The notes under the pieces are model-generated. The model made no database searches. It was given only the letters and a program-made list of their open reading frames with translations, and had not been told where the DNA came from. From NCBI GenBank assembly GCA_002007465.1, contig LNAC01000032.1:4677675-4741674 (forward strand): DNA of 64,000 bases, written 5' to 3'. This DNA is from Ailurus styani. Lineage: Eukaryota > Chordata > Mammalia > Carnivora > Ailuridae. How positions within the stretch are numbered: position 1 is the first letter of the stretch; every line of letters starts with the position of its first letter. The position numbers were made by a program, and so were the translations under genes. Positions 1-11,847 of the stretch are shown in pieces.

Positions 1-407
1 GAATTTTACTTGGCTAAAAAACCTGAAGTTTAATTGAGCTCTCAGTGTAGGGAGGAAACGCATTTTTTTTCTTCCAAATCCTTGATCATCTTTGAATCAA
101 ATTAAGTGCTTTGTTCCTAAAATGCTGAAAACCTGTTGCTCGCAGTTCCATGAGAATCCAAGAAAGAACACGTAGAAATTTCAAAGTGGCAGAAACTGTG
201 AACTTCCTTTTACACTGGTGTCCCTCTGCTAACACAAGAAATACGAATCTAATGCTATCTTCCACCACCCCAAACCCGGGCCTTGAGGAAAGGGTCCATC
301 CCTCCACCCTCACTGTGGAAGATACCATACTTGGATGATTTGATTTCATGGTGCTGGTGATATTTAGGGTATGGTTGGAGTGGAGGAACCCTCCAAGTTG
401 CATTTAC

Positions 408-592
408 CTGTTTATTTCTCAAGGGCTGGACCACTTCCCTAATGCACAACTCGAGATCATTGAGGTAGTCTTTTTCCGTCTGTATCAGCTCCTTGATGAT
501 TTTCAAACGCTTTGCCATCATTCTCTGCATTTGATGCTCCTCCTGAGTCAGGGTCTCAGTGGCAGAACCCCCAGCCTGGGGAGTCATCTTTT
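408..592 (-). CDS. ARHGEF38: ARHGEF38 second coding exon (start of DH/RhoGEF domain)
   Basis: The second coding exon supplies residues 66-127. The acceptor reads TTATTTAACAG on the minus strand, and the two first bases complete a Glu codon with the last G of the exon at 32253-32448. The reading then runs KMTPQAGG... through MMAKRLKIIKELIQTEKDY to VVQPLRNKQ. The stretch KELIQTEKDYLNDLELCIRE is the conserved first helix (CR1) of a Dbl-homology domain, which contacts the Rho GTPase switch regions and catalyses GDP release. The donor is CAG/GTAAAT, phase 0. Compared with my recollection of the human protein, the linker before MMAKR is slightly shorter and more variable, while the DH helix is nearly identical, as expected under selection. 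Later exons (rest of DH, BAR-like and SH3 domains) lie left of the window, so the gene is partial here. Confidence 0.95.
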
Positions 593-599
593 CTGTTAA

Positions 600-1917
600 A
601 TAAAACATGTATGTACAAGTGAAATAATCTACATAAGCTCTGTAGGAAGAGAAAATGTATGCAAGGAGAGAGCAGGAATGCATGAGGTGATCTGCGGCTT
701 TCATATCTTGAGTTACGTTATGAGAATTTTGGGGTGCTTACTAATATTTGTATTGGAAAGTAGAAGAGACCTGTCTCTTAGCACCCCAAGTTTGAAAGGA
801 AAAGTTACAGTGAGGCATCTTTCCTATGAATTATTTTGGATCTAAAAGAGGAAGCCAGGTCATTGAGGAGGAGAGATGTAGTGAGCAGGTTTTATACACA
901 ACTAGACCTTTGTGAGCCTCCTTGACAGGGCAGAGGGCGGATCTATAGGGATTCTTTTCTCCTGGGACATATGAATTAGCTCACAGAAAGAAACCTCACT
1001 AGTAGAGAGCTGACAAACCAGTTCAGATAGTATTCAGTTTATCACCTAATGCCTTGAAAATAAAAGGGACCCTGTTGAAAACCTATTTTGACTGATACAT
1101 GCTTTTCTAAGTTCTAAACTTTTTGTGCCTTATAAAATAATCTGTCAATGATTTGGGGGCCTCACAAGGAGAAAGGAGTCTTCCCTAAGCATTGGCAAAG
1201 AAATACCCCTAAAATACACTCTCAGGTTCCCTCTATTGCTGAATTCCAGGATTCAATTACTGTATCAATTCAATCTATTTCACAGATTTTCCAGTTACTG
1301 CACTTTAAATGTCCAACATCAGATTTTATCAATTAAAAACTGCTTTAATTTTCTAATGCGGGTCCACAACGTGTGCAGAACCAAGTTGGGGGGGTCACAG
1401 TGGTGGAAATCAAGTGTTAGTCAAGATATTTATCTTTAGAAACTTCTCTCTTCAGGTATAAAAATCTTTTCAGAGAATTTGAAGTTCATATCTTATGAGA
1501 TACATTTCTTTGCCCTTTTGACTCAAGTTTACTGCAGAAACAAAGGCCTGGCTTGCATCATTTCATTGTCTGATCTCTAAACACTTTCCATATTTGCCTT
1601 TCTTAAACCAACAAACTCTTCACAATGCACTATGGGCACAAGTTTCATTTTTATGAGATCCTTCTCTACCTTTAAAACTTGCATCTTTTAGTTATACTAT
1701 GTTTTATAAAACTATTTATAATACATGACTATTACCAATGTAGATCACCCAAATCAGCAGTCAGCTATAACATTTTCTTTCTAGATAAAGCAATAGAGGA
1801 ACTAAATATTTAGGCAAGAAGGAAAAATAGAGTTCATTCGTTAGAAATGAGTATTTTCTAGCAGTTAGCTTGAACTACACGACTATGTCAAAATTAAAGT
1901 GATACAGGACCAAAAGC
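600..1917. other. Intronic sequence without recognised features
   Basis: AT-rich single-copy-looking intron DNA just upstream of exon 2. The short open frames here lack codon structure or recognisable motifs. I see no repeat I can name. Confidence 0.6.
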
Positions 1918-1933
1918 TATTTAAATGGTTTTA

Positions 1934-2129
1934 TTTTTTTTTAAAGATTTTATTTATTTATTTCACAGAGGGAGAGAGATCACAAGGAGGCAGAGAGGCA
2001 GGCAGAGGGGGGGGGGAAGCAGGCTCCCCGCTGAGCAGGGAGCCCGATGCGGGGCTCGATCCCAGGACCCTGAGATCATGACCTGAGCCGAAAGCAGAAG
2101 CTTTAACCCACTGAGCCACCCAGGCGCCC
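1934..2129 (-). mobile_element. Carnivore SINE (SINEC, mustelid-type)
   Basis: Inverted Can-SINE: T-rich tail, then AAGATTTTATTTATTTATTT, a GA/GCAG-rich body and the tRNA-like head ending GAGCCACCCAGGCGCCC. Flanking target-site duplication is TATTTAAATGGTTTTA (1918-1933) against TATTTAGATGGTTTTA (2130-2145), one mismatch. Confidence 0.95.
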
Positions 2130-2163
2130 TATTTAGATGGTTTTAATCAAAATACGCCACTAA

Positions 2164-2340
2164 GGGGACACCTGGGTGGCTCAGTTGGTTAAGTGTCTGC
2201 CTTCGGCTCAGGTCATGATCTCAGGGTCCTGGGATTGAGCCCCACATCGGGCTCCCTGCTCAGTGAGGAGCCTGCCCCCCAACCCCTGCTCACTCTCTCT
2301 CTCTCTCTCAAATAAATAAATAAAATCTAAAAAAAAAAAA
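2164..2340 (+). mobile_element. Carnivore SINE (SINEC)
   Basis: Forward Can-SINE beginning near GGGGACACCTGGGTGGCTC and ending in CT repeats, AAATAAATAAA and poly-A. It lies only about 35 bp from the preceding inverted copy, so the two form an inverted pair that could fold in the pre-mRNA. Confidence 0.95.
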
Positions 2341-2539
2341 TGCCACCGTGCATGCAAATGGTTGAGTGTAAATGGCATGTTTTCTGATCTCTACTTCTTG
2401 CACCCCCAAGCTTCATTTTTCTAACAGTGATCATTAATTTTCTATTCTAGCCACAGATTTCACTGGTAACATATACGGAAATTCCTGACAGAGGAGTTTA
2501 TATAAAAGGAGGTGGCTGCAGTTTGGGGAAAGAATAATC

Positions 2540-2700
2540 AGACTTAGTATCAACTCTGCCACTCTTAGCACCAAGAACGTGGTGGACAAGTAAGGTATCC
2601 TCACTGAGGCTCAGTTTCCTCATCTATAGAATAGGAATGAAAACCATCATTGTGTCAACAGGAAGGCTGAATTAAATGAGCAGCTGTATGTGGAAGCTCC
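2540..2700 (+). repeat. MIR SINE fragment
   Basis: Contains the MIR-typical core GGCTCAGTTTCCTCATCTATA followed by an AATAGGAATG segment and ATTAAATGAG. Old and diverged. Confidence 0.7.
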
Positions 2701-3150
2701 TTGGAATCTTCAAAACAACCTAAGTATTAGTTATTTCTATAGACATTGGAATGCTAGGTTTCATTTCTCTATACTCTCAAACTTTTCCACCACCTTGGGC
2801 AAAAAACGATCCCATTATATTATAGTTATCAACTTGTCAAGAAAAAGGCACAATTATGAGGTACGGGGATAGCCATGTTCAGATGAGAGAGACAGTGGAG
2901 AAAAAAATAGGAGTGCTGCTCTTGGGGAAAGTGAGAATCAAGCTGGGGTTTGGAATCCTGAGCAGCTTCCCTGGGCTGGGTGTATTGTATGGGGAGAACC
3001 GGTTTTAGGGAGATGAAAAGGAACCCAAAGGTAAGAACATAGTTGGGGAGGTCCGAAGACAATCTGCAATGATAGCCCAAGTTTTGCTTCATGTACACCC
3101 TTTCTGCTTTCTTGCTGTTGCTACTGTTACTGCTGCTCTAGGGTGGATAT

Positions 3151-3353
3151 TATTTTTTTATTTTTGTAAAGATTTTATTTATTTACTTGAGAGACAGAGA
3201 GAGTATGAGCAGGGGGAGGGGCAGTGAAAGAGGAAGAAGGAGAACAGACTCCTGGCTGAGCGTGAGCCCAATGCAGGGCTCAATCCCAGGACCTTGAGAC
3301 CATGACCGGAGCTGCAGGCAGACAGTTAATGGAATGAGCCACCCAGACATCCC
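3151..3353 (-). mobile_element. Carnivore SINE (SINEC)
   Basis: Inverted Can-SINE: poly-T and AAAGATTTTATTTATTTAC at the left, GAGCCACCCAGACATCCC head at the right. Diverged body with extra AG-rich repeats, an older subfamily than the mustelid-type copies. Confidence 0.9.
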
Positions 3354-3399
3354 TTTGGAATGGATTTTAAAGAGAGATAATTGGTTTATTTTTTTTTTC

Positions 3400-3660
3400 A
3401 TAGATAGAATAAGACATATTGTAGGGATTAAGTGCCCAGACTGTGGACTAGATTTTCTGGGTTTAAATTACACATCTCTAATACTTACTAGATCTGTGGT
3501 CTTGGACAAGTTATTTTTTGTGTCAACTTTCTTATCTGTAAATTAAGGGTAACATTAATAAAACCTTATAAAGTGATTATGAAGATAGAAGATAAAATGA
3601 ATTAATATTTGCTCAATTCAACAGTGCCTGGCAATATTTAATATAATAGATATTGTGTAT
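3400..3660 (+). repeat. MIR SINE
   Basis: Fits the MIR layout: AGACTGTGGACTAGATTTTC, GGGTTTAAATTACACATCTC, TACTTACTAGATCTGTG, a TCTTATCTGTAAATTAAGGG segment and CAGTGCCTGGCA near the end. Confidence 0.8.
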
Positions 3661-5190
3661 ATGTTTGTTATAATTATTAAATGTAATCCCTATTTATTAT
3701 CCATAATGTAATTGTCACTGTATTATTAGCAGTATTCCTGTTTAGTGAATAACTTCCCCAAATCTTCCCTTGTACACACAAACATACATACAGCAGATAG
3801 TTTTGCTTTTTTCGGTTTTTGTTTTGGATCGATGACTCATATTCATATTCTTTTGCAAATTGCTTTTTCTGCTGTAACAGTATTTAGTGGCTAACTTTTC
3901 TTAAGTATATATGGACATACATCTTTATTCTTTATAATAGCAGAATACTTGTCAGGCACTGCCATTTGCCTGCCCAATGCCTAATCTCCTGTTTGTCTTT
4001 CATAAATTGAACACTGAATAAATTAAAATGCTTACTTGTTAGATTCTTTTTCAATCTATGGTCCACTTATGGCCAATGAGATGTAAGCAGAAATCTCTGA
4101 GAGGGGCTCTGGGGACTTGGGACAAGGAAAACTTGACTAGGATACCTTTTCTTTCATCCTGTACACTTCATGGCTCTTGCCTTCTTTTTCCTATCTGGAA
4201 TGTGGATGTGAGTCCTGAAGGAGCAGTAGCTAAGCTGGGACCATGGCGTGATCGCCATGGGGATTAAGACCTTTGCACAATGGATGACGGTGTGGAAAGA
4301 TAAGAAGAGTCTTCCTACTCTAAGACATTTTGCCTGAGATACATACATTTCTATGTGCTCAGCCACATTTTTCTATTACTTTTAGGAAAGTGATTTCCTA
4401 TCTGATAGCGATTTTTGTATCTGGAAGTACAAGTGCTGTAAGTAACGTAACCTAAAATATGAAACCTGCCTAATAGGGGAGGAAGGATATTAGGAAGACA
4501 TTTTGCAGTCTGGAGAGTGGGTAGTCATCACTATTTAACAGCAAAATACTTGGTAAATCTGTATCTTTGCATACCAAGGCATGTAATTAGGGGAAATGGT
4601 AGAAAAAATAAAAATGCTGGCATGTATTGATTATTTCATGCTATTTTCTATACAATCATACAAATGAGATATGAACTCAGACCACAGCTAGTCAATCTAT
4701 AAGGAGAGACAGAAGAAGAAAAAAAAACCTGAAGAAGATATTCTCCTGGTGGTCTATTATCTAAATAGACTGAGAGTGCCAATTGCATTGAAAATGCCAA
4801 CTGTTTCCATCTTCAAAGTGAAGCCCAATAGAGAGCTTTAGCAGGTGATGAGACCAGTGCCCCAGGACTTCTTCCACAGAGTTCTTTGCCATTCCAGAGA
4901 GGGTAAACACACTAGCACATATACATTTGAGGGTGGTACCTGAAACACTATTAATGGCCATTAAGCTAAGGGCATTCTACTAAATTCTGCCTACTTGAGT
5001 CCCAGCCATTCATCTGACTCTCTGTTAATCTCCCTGCCATTCTCTCTGGATCTCTGTTAATCTGCTGTTGTACTTCTGCTTGGAGAGATCTCTGGGCTTT
5101 GGAAAACATCTCTGGCTTTAGTGGTCCTGAGGTACTTTTCTGCTATTGATATGATTTCCCCTGGTTTCTGTAAACTGGATTCTTGCCCAC
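3661..5190. other. Intronic sequence, no gene
   Basis: AT-rich intron DNA with no recognisable exon. The open frames are short and without protein-like composition. Parts may be very old repeats that I cannot name. Confidence 0.5.
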
Positions 5191-5760
5191 TGTAGTAGAC
5201 AGAATAATGGTCCCCCAAGGGAGGTCTATATTCTAACCCTCAGAACCGGTAAATGACACGTTAGCTTCCATGGCAAAGAGGACTTTGTGGATGTGATTAA
5301 GTTTAAAGAATCTGAGATGGAGAGATATCTTGCATTATCTGTGTAGACCCAATCGAATCACCTTATTTCTTAAAAGCAAAAGAGCAAAGCAGAAGAGAAC
5401 ACAAGAGAAGTTAAAGTGAAAGATACCTGACCTACCATTGCCGGTTTTAAAGATGGGGGAGTGGGCCTAAGAGCCAAGGAATGCGCACGGGCTTTGGAAG
5501 CTGAGAACAAACTTTGGCTGATAGCCACCAAGGGAATAGGTACCAACAATCTGAAAGAGTGAGGAATGGATTTTCCCCTCAAACCTCTAGAAAGAGTACA
5601 ACTCTACCCACCTTGATCTCAGCCTGTGAGATTCTAAGCCACTTTCAACTCAGCCACTCTGGGCTTTTGAGTGACAGAAAATGTGAGATAATACATTTAT
5701 GTTTTTTGAAGCCATTAAATTTGTGGTGATTTATTATGGTGACAACAGGAAACTAGCATC
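5191..5760 (+). mobile_element. MaLR/ERVL-type solo LTR (MLT1-like)
   Basis: Begins TGTAGTAGACAGAATAATGG and ends near GTGACAACAGGAAACTAGCA. Internal landmarks are GTGATTAAGTTTAAAG, GAGCCAAGGAATG, CCTTGATCTCAGCCTGTGAG and the GAAGCCATTAAATTTGTGG 3' region, all characteristic of old mammalian non-autonomous LTRs. There is no adjacent internal region or open viral gene, so it is a solo LTR. Confidence 0.7.
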
Positions 5761-5761
5761 C

Positions 5762-6312
5762 CCACATATGCTAATCCCTAAAAGAACATGTTCCCTGGGG
5801 TTTAGACTGGGGAACATTTTTAAGAACATTGGATTCTACATGCTTGCAAGACCCATTCCACATTTTACTGTTCCTCAGCAAATCTTCCCGAAATACCAAT
5901 TCAAGGTTGCCTGTGCTTTGTAACCCAACATAAGGAGTTCTTCACTTGGTAAGTATAACTCCTAAAACCTGACCAAGGTTTCTTTCAAGAAGGGAGAGTT
6001 TATTACTCTCAGCAAGCAAGGTCACTGGGGATAGCTTCCAAAGCAGTGTCTCCCAGTACAGCAAGCTTAGCTTGGTTATGCTGAGGTGTTCTCATCTTGT
6101 GGTTACCAAGAAGCTCTACAAGGTCCTGTTTTCATCTTGCCATCTCCTGCTTCAGCTTTTTCAGGATGTTCTACAAGTGTAGCTGAACCAACAGGGTTAA
6201 GGCAGTAGGTTCAAATTTTCCACATCAGGAAAAATGGCCGCCGCTCTTGCTGACAGCTTAAGTTTCACTAATGGAACAAACACGGGATTGATTGTCTGTT
6301 GGACTTTTTCTT
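5762..6312. other. Intronic sequence, no gene
   Basis: No exon, RNA gene or named repeat seen between the MLT1-like LTR and the next SINE. Confidence 0.5.
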
Positions 6313-6328
6313 TCAATCTACCTTTTTA

Positions 6329-6538
6329 TTTTTTTATTTTTATTTTTTAAAGATTTTATTTATTTATTTCACAGCGGGAGAGAGATCACAAGGAGGCAGA
6401 GAGGCAGGCAGAGAGAGAGAGGGGGAAGCAAGCTCCCTGCCAAGCAGAGAGCCCGATGTGGGCCTCGATCCCAGGACCCTGAGATCATGACCTGGGCCGA
6501 AAGCAGAGGCTTTAACCCACTGAGCCACCCAGGCGCCC
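6329..6538 (-). mobile_element. Carnivore SINE (mustelid-type, young)
   Basis: Inverted Can-SINE with AAAGATTTTATTTATTTATT, GCAGAGAGGCAGGCAGAGAG body and intact GAGCCACCCAGGCGCCC head. Perfect 16-bp target-site duplication TCAATCTACCTTTTTA at 6313-6328 and 6539-6554, which suggests a recent insertion. Confidence 0.97.
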
Positions 6539-6554
6539 TCAATCTACCTTTTTA

Positions 6555-7265
6555 GCCTTTGTTCAGTGCTTTGGTTTTGAGTATGGGCCAGAAAAATCAC
6601 ATTTGGAAGGTGGATGTAGGTTTAGACAAAAGTTTTCAATGACATAAACATTAAAAATAAGCTAGTGAAGAGAAGAAATAGATGACTATGGAAGAAAAGC
6701 AGGCCATGCCATTTCACAGACCACAAAAAGGCAATCCCAGCTTGCCTGGTAGAGTTTCAGAGACTTTGGAAAACGCCAGATAAAAACACTGAGGATTCAT
6801 TTAAAATTAAATTTAAAAATTCATTTAAAAATATTCCCAATGAATGGATAAGCCTTCAAAATTGCGCAAGAAATCCTCTGAGGGCAGGTGCAAACTTTAA
6901 GCATAGTCCTGAGAGTTCAGGGAGGCTAAACCACCAAACCACCTGGAGCTAACTACAGATGCTGGTGGGCTAGGAAGATGAGAACTGGTATGTTGGTGAT
7001 GAGGAGGCAGGACATGTGGAACTGGGATCTGGACAAGGTTTCTGAATAGCACAGAGCCTGACTGGAGAAACAGCATCAAGTCAGGAGCAGAAAGGAAACA
7101 CACCCAGGAAAAGGCGAACTAGCACAAATAATCCTCAGAGGGAGAGACCTCAATAGAAATCATCTGTCTCAGCGATGGGTCTGGGTAGTGATAGAAAAAA
7201 AAGCAGGATGGGCAGGATTCCCCAATAACTTGGGGACATTAGTCTATTCTCATCTGAATTTGGAG
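6555..7265. other. Intronic sequence, no gene
   Basis: No coding exon or named repeat. The open frames here are short and not conserved-looking. Confidence 0.45.
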
Positions 7266-7310
7266 CTCGGATTCACTGAATGTTTAACAATAATTAAGAG
7301 TCTATTATGG

Positions 7311-7615
7311 GCCTCAAAGTGTCCTAGGGGCTGGGATACAGCAGTTTACAAAACATCAAAAAACAAATCCCTTTCCTCGCGGAGCTTAAATTCTAGTTAT
7401 TTAGTATACGAATTTATTTAGTGTACCAAAAGGTGGTAAGTGGCATGGAGAAAAGCAAAACNAGCCTCAAAGTGTCCTAGGGGCTGGGATACAGCAGTTT
7501 AAAAAACATCAAAAAACAAATCCCTTTCCTCGCGGAGCTTAAATTCTAGTTATTTTAGTATACGAATTTATTTAGTGTACCAAAAGGTGGTAAGTGGCAT
7601 GGAGAAAAGCAAAAC
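7311..7615. repeat. Direct duplication around a single N (probable assembly artefact)
   Basis: Positions 7311-7461 and 7464-7615 are near-identical (151 and 152 bp; one substitution and one extra T) and are separated by a single N at 7462. The duplicated stretch is part of an L2 fragment that should occur once. Best explained as overlapping contig ends joined without merging. Confidence 0.85.
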
Positions 7616-7655
7616 AATGAGGTCTGCTAGGAAGTGCTCAAAAGGTGTGCAATTT

Positions 7656-7854
7656 CATTTTATTTTTTTTAAGATTTTATTTATTTATTTGAGAGAGAGA
7701 GTATGAGAGCAGGGGGGAGGGGCAGAGGCAGAGGGAGAGGGAGAAGCAGACTCCCCATTGAGCAGGGAGACAGATGTAGACTCAATCCCTGGACTCTGAG
7801 ATCATGACCTAGGCCTAAGGCAGACATTTACCTGACTGAACCACCCAGGCACCC
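7656..7854 (-). mobile_element. Carnivore SINE (SINEC)
   Basis: Inverted Can-SINE with TTAAGATTTTATTTATTTATT and an ACCACCCAGGCACCC head. Perfect target-site duplication AAAAGGTGTGCAATTT at 7640-7655 and 7855-7870. Confidence 0.96.
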
Positions 7855-8807
7855 AAAAGGTGTGCAATTTTAAATTAGATAGTGGGGAAGGTCTCAAATT
7901 AAGCAGGTTGAAAAGATAAGAGACAGTCATGCAGTTTTCTTGGGTATGTAGTTTTCAGCAGAGGAACCAGACAGTGGGGAGTTTTCAGGTGAGGATGTGT
8001 GTGGCCCATTCAAGGATCAGGACGGAGGCCAGTGTGGCTGAAGTGGGATGGACAGGTGGGTTGAGTGGTAGAAGGAGAGGTGGGAAGTAAATTGGAGGAG
8101 TGAGCACCTTGGCAGAGACTGTGGTGCTTAGTAAGCATTTTAAACACTTAACTGTTTTCCTAGTGTTGCAGAAAAGATAAAGGTATTGACAAAACTTAGA
8201 TGTTTTTCAATTAAACATGCATGCCATCCATTAAATCACAGAAACAGAATATAAAATTTCAAAATCCATAGATGCAAAAATGTAATGAGAAAAAAAAGCA
8301 ATTCAAAAGAAGAAAAGAGAAAACAGAAAGAGAGGAACAAATACAAGACAGTAGAGCCAAATATATGAGAATTGTAGTGAATCAAATGACCAGAATACCC
8401 AACTGGGTTTAAAAAAAATACAAGCAGCTCTGTGTTGTTTACAAGAGAGAGAAAATAAACACATAAAGAGTTTGAAAGTTAAAAGTAAAAAAAATTACAA
8501 GCCAATACTAATTAAAAGAAAGAGGGTGAATCTCTTTTTATATCTGACAAAATAAACTTGAAGGCAAAAGTAAAAGTGAGCACTATATAATAATGAATTG
8601 TTCTTCCTGATTGTACCTTCCTGACATGAACATTTTAATTTTGTGTGTACTGTATATCATGGATTCAAAATGTGACACAAAAAGTAAAAATGTTGCAAGA
8701 AGAACTTGACAGATCATCTGTAATAATGGTTTTATAAACACATTTCAGTAACAGGCCAGGTAGGATAGAAAAAAATATGTGCTCAATAATTAGAGATTTC
8801 CCTTTCT

Positions 8808-8882
8808 TTTTTTTAAGATTAATTTTTTAAAATTTATGTTCAATTAATTAACATATAATGTATTATTTACTTCAGGGGTTCA
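8808..8882 (-). mobile_element. Short carnivore L1 3'-end fragment
   Basis: TTCAATTAATTAACATATAA and TATTATTTACTTCAGGGGTT match the inverted 3' tail of carnivore L1. Only about 75 bp is present. Confidence 0.5.
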
Positions 8883-9591
8883 CATTTTATAAGGACATAC
8901 ACAGTTTTTATGAAAATACACCATATTCTAGGCCATACATTTCAAAGACTCTGTACTCAAGAATCATGACCACAATAGAGCAATTAAGATAGAAGTAAAT
9001 AACCAGAAAAAAATTTAAGTCCTGTTTGTTTTGGAATTAAATAAAAAACTCCTAAGTAACTCATGGGCCATAGAAGAAATCATAAAAATAAATAGAAGAT
9101 ATTTAATTTCAAAAGGTAAGAAAAATATTACATGCATATGTAATATAGCTAAAGCATTGTTTACAGAAAATGTGCTGACTTAAATTCGTGTATAAGAAAA
9201 GAAGCAAGACTACAAATTAATGATTCAAGAATCTAGAAATTAAAAGGGGAGGAGAATACAGTAAATCAAAAGAAAATACAAGAAAGAAAATTAAGAACAA
9301 AACAATGAAATTGAATAGAACTTCAATCAGGTCTCACATAATTCCCACAGATATTTTACAAGGAATATGAGATCACATACAAAAAAGATCCTTAAACACA
9401 TAAGGAAACAAGATACCATGAGTCAGATATGGGAGGAAAAATAGCACAGTTATACCCACAAAGCTTAAGATATTGGAGTTATTAGAGATATATTTTTTAA
9501 AAAGCCTTTTTAATGGGTCTAAAGAAACAAAAAGTGATTTGAGATTATAACCACGAAATAGGAAGCTATAAAAATGACCAAGTAGATTTTA

Positions 9592-9798
9592 TTTTTTTAT
9601 TGTTATTTTTTAATATTTTACTCATTTGAGACAACCAGAGAGACAGAGAGACCACAAGAAGAGGGAGAGGCAGAGGGAGAGGAAGAAGCAGACTCCCCAC
9701 TGAGCTGGGAGCCTGACCTGGGACTTGATCCCAGGACCTGGAGATCATGACCTGAGCTGAACTTGGATGCTTGACCATCTGAGCCACCTAAGTGCCCC
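9592..9798 (-). mobile_element. Carnivore SINE (SINEC)
   Basis: Inverted Can-SINE ending GAGCCACCTAAGTGCCCC. Target-site duplication ACCAAGTAGATTTTA (9577-9591) and ACCAAGTAAATTTTA (9800-9814), one mismatch. Nested in degenerate L1. Confidence 0.95.
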
Positions 9799-11100
9799 AA
9801 CCAAGTAAATTTTAAGAGTGAAGTGTAACTTCGAAAAATAAAATTCATAATGAAAGTTTTAAAATTCAGTGGAATAAAAACCTCAATGAAAGTGTAAAAT
9901 AATAAATTACATAAAGCAGAATTAATGAATCAAGCAAAAGATGTTATAGGGAATGTGACAGAGAGAGGCGATGTGATGTACAATATGCAACACAGCACAT
10001 GGGACACTGAGAATTGAATGAGAACATCTAACAAACACTTAATTGGAGTTTCACAGAGTAAAATAGAGAATATAAGGTAGAGGCAATAATTGAAGTACCA
10101 ATTGCTAAAGACTTTTCCAAATTTTCAAAAGACATCAATCCTAGGAATCAGAAATTACAATGAATTCCAAACAAGATAGAACAAATTAGAAAATTACACC
10201 TAGACATAGTGTTTGAAACTTCAGTACAATGAGAATGAATAGAACATCTTAAGAATAGGCAGTAAAAAAGGACACATTTCCTAAAAAGGCATAATGAGTA
10301 GACTCACAGCTGCCTTCACAACACCAATGACAGAGCCAGAAGATAGTAGAATAATACCTTCAAAGGCTGAGCGAATAAAACTGACACTCTAGAACTGTAA
10401 GCCTAGGAAACATTTCTCAGAAATGACAGTAAAATAAACATATTTCAGAAAACGAAGATCTTAGTTTGCCACCAAAATATCCTCATTAAAAATAATTCCA
10501 AAAGATGTTCCTTGCTCAGAGAACAAATGGTCCCAAATGGAAGCTTGAAATGCAGAAAAGAAAAGAATAGGATGGAAATGAAGAGGGGGACATGCACGAT
10601 ATGGAAGATTAATCGAGGAAGGCTACCTGAACTGGTAGACAGAAATAAACAAATATCAAGTGTAACCGATGAACCTGACAAAATTTTCTAGTCCTAAAAT
10701 ATTACATTGCTTTTCACATCCAAAGGGAAACATATAAAGAGGAGCATTCTTAAATATACTCCGGAGAAATTTCTAAATTCCAAGGATAAAGAGAAACTCT
10801 TACAAGCTTCTTGGATGAAAACATTAGGAAGAAACTAGGACAGAAATTAAATGTCTTACGTGAAACATTAGATGCTGGAAGATATTGCAATAATGTGTAA
10901 AGAATTCTGAGAGAAAAAGACTTTGATCTTGGCCCCCTTGTTATTTCTATTTTAGGACAAAAACCATTGATTTCAGGTATAGGAGAACTTGGAAAGTAGC
11001 CACTGTTGTAATCCCTCTGAAATATTACCTCAGTAAGAATTCCAGTTAAATAAAAATAGAGACTTCCTCCCTCCAAACTCCCTATGAAAACACTCAGCAT

Positions 11101-11605
11101 TTAAAACATCCTGCTTGAAAGTTTAGAAATCTCAGCGCTTTGAGCTAAGAGCTCTCTGGAAGGAGCAGGGATGGGCACATATTCACTATTGGGCCTAGAG
11201 CTAAAGCAAGGGCTTGGAGGAGCTTAGAGCAAAGACCAGAGATCAGCTCGTCCTCCTGCCGTCCATGAGGCTCTGATGTAACTCAAGGGTGGGAGACGAA
11301 GGTGAATAATTAGAGCTGGTATTTTATTGATGCAGAACAAATAGAAGAATAAAAGAGAACTTCAGTGAGTATGAATGTGATGAAACAGTAAAGCACATGT
11401 GGGTAGAACAGACAGACAGACATGAGGCTTTCTGAGTATATCCAAAGTCTCCCCCCGAATCTAACATTTATGATAGTAATTGAGAAAAAAAAAAGGAAAA
11501 AATACTTCAATGTCAGAAGCAAGTCATGTTTCAAAATTCACAATGGTTTTGATTTGGGTTTGGAATGCAAGACTCTTAAAAAAAAAAAAAAGACTTTCTT
11601 TCTTT
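11101..11605. other. Intronic sequence, no gene
   Basis: No coding exon recognised; ends in an A-rich stretch. Confidence 0.45.
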
Positions 11606-11618
11606 AAAAACAGAAAGG

Positions 11619-11847
11619 CGGGCGCCTGGGTGGCTCAGTGGGTTAAAGCCGCTGTCTTCGGCTCAGGTCATGATCCCAGGGTCCTGGGATCGAGGCCCAC
11701 ATCGGGCTCTCTGCTCAGCAGGGAGCCTGCTTCCTCCTCTCTCCTCTCTCTCTGCCTGCCTCTCTGCCTACTTGTAATCTCTCTCTCTCTCTCTCTCTGT
11801 GTCAAATGAATAAATTAAAAAAAAAATAAGAAATAAATAAAAAAAAT
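11619..11847 (+). mobile_element. Carnivore SINE (mustelid-type)
   Basis: Forward Can-SINE from GGGCGCCTGGGTGGCTCAGT through CTCTGCCTGCCTCTCTGCC to an A-rich tail. Perfect target-site duplication AAAAACAGAAAGG at 11606-11618 and 11848-11860. Confidence 0.96.

Larger units (their letters stand above)
7266..8140 (-). repeat. L2 LINE fragment, split by a SINE and an assembly duplication
   Basis: Reads as the reverse of the L2 3' end: CACTGAATGTTTAACAATAA, GGGGCTGGGATACAGCAG, GGAGCTTAAATTCTAG and later GGCCAGTGTGGCTGAAGTGG. A SINE sits at 7656-7854 and an artefactual repeat around the N at 7462. Confidence 0.75.
8300..11100 (+). mobile_element. Degenerate old L1 LINE sequence
   Basis: A-rich DNA reading as decayed L1: GTTTACAAGAGAGAGAAAA, TCTGACAAAATAAACTTGAA, AACTCATGGGCCATAGAAGA and TAGCTAAAGCATTGTTTACA are recognisable ORF2 landmarks in the forward direction. 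No open frame survives. The right third (after about 10,260) resembles L1M internal or 3' sequence and is assigned less firmly. A SINE and a short carnivore L1 3' end are nested within it. Confidence 0.6.

Noticed and set aside
1899..2081. Frames with Arg/Gly/Glu-rich or Leu/Ser/Pro-rich peptides at many sites (for example 6292-6555, 9566-9848, 29432-29737)
   Set aside because: All coincide with Can-SINE copies read in one of six frames.
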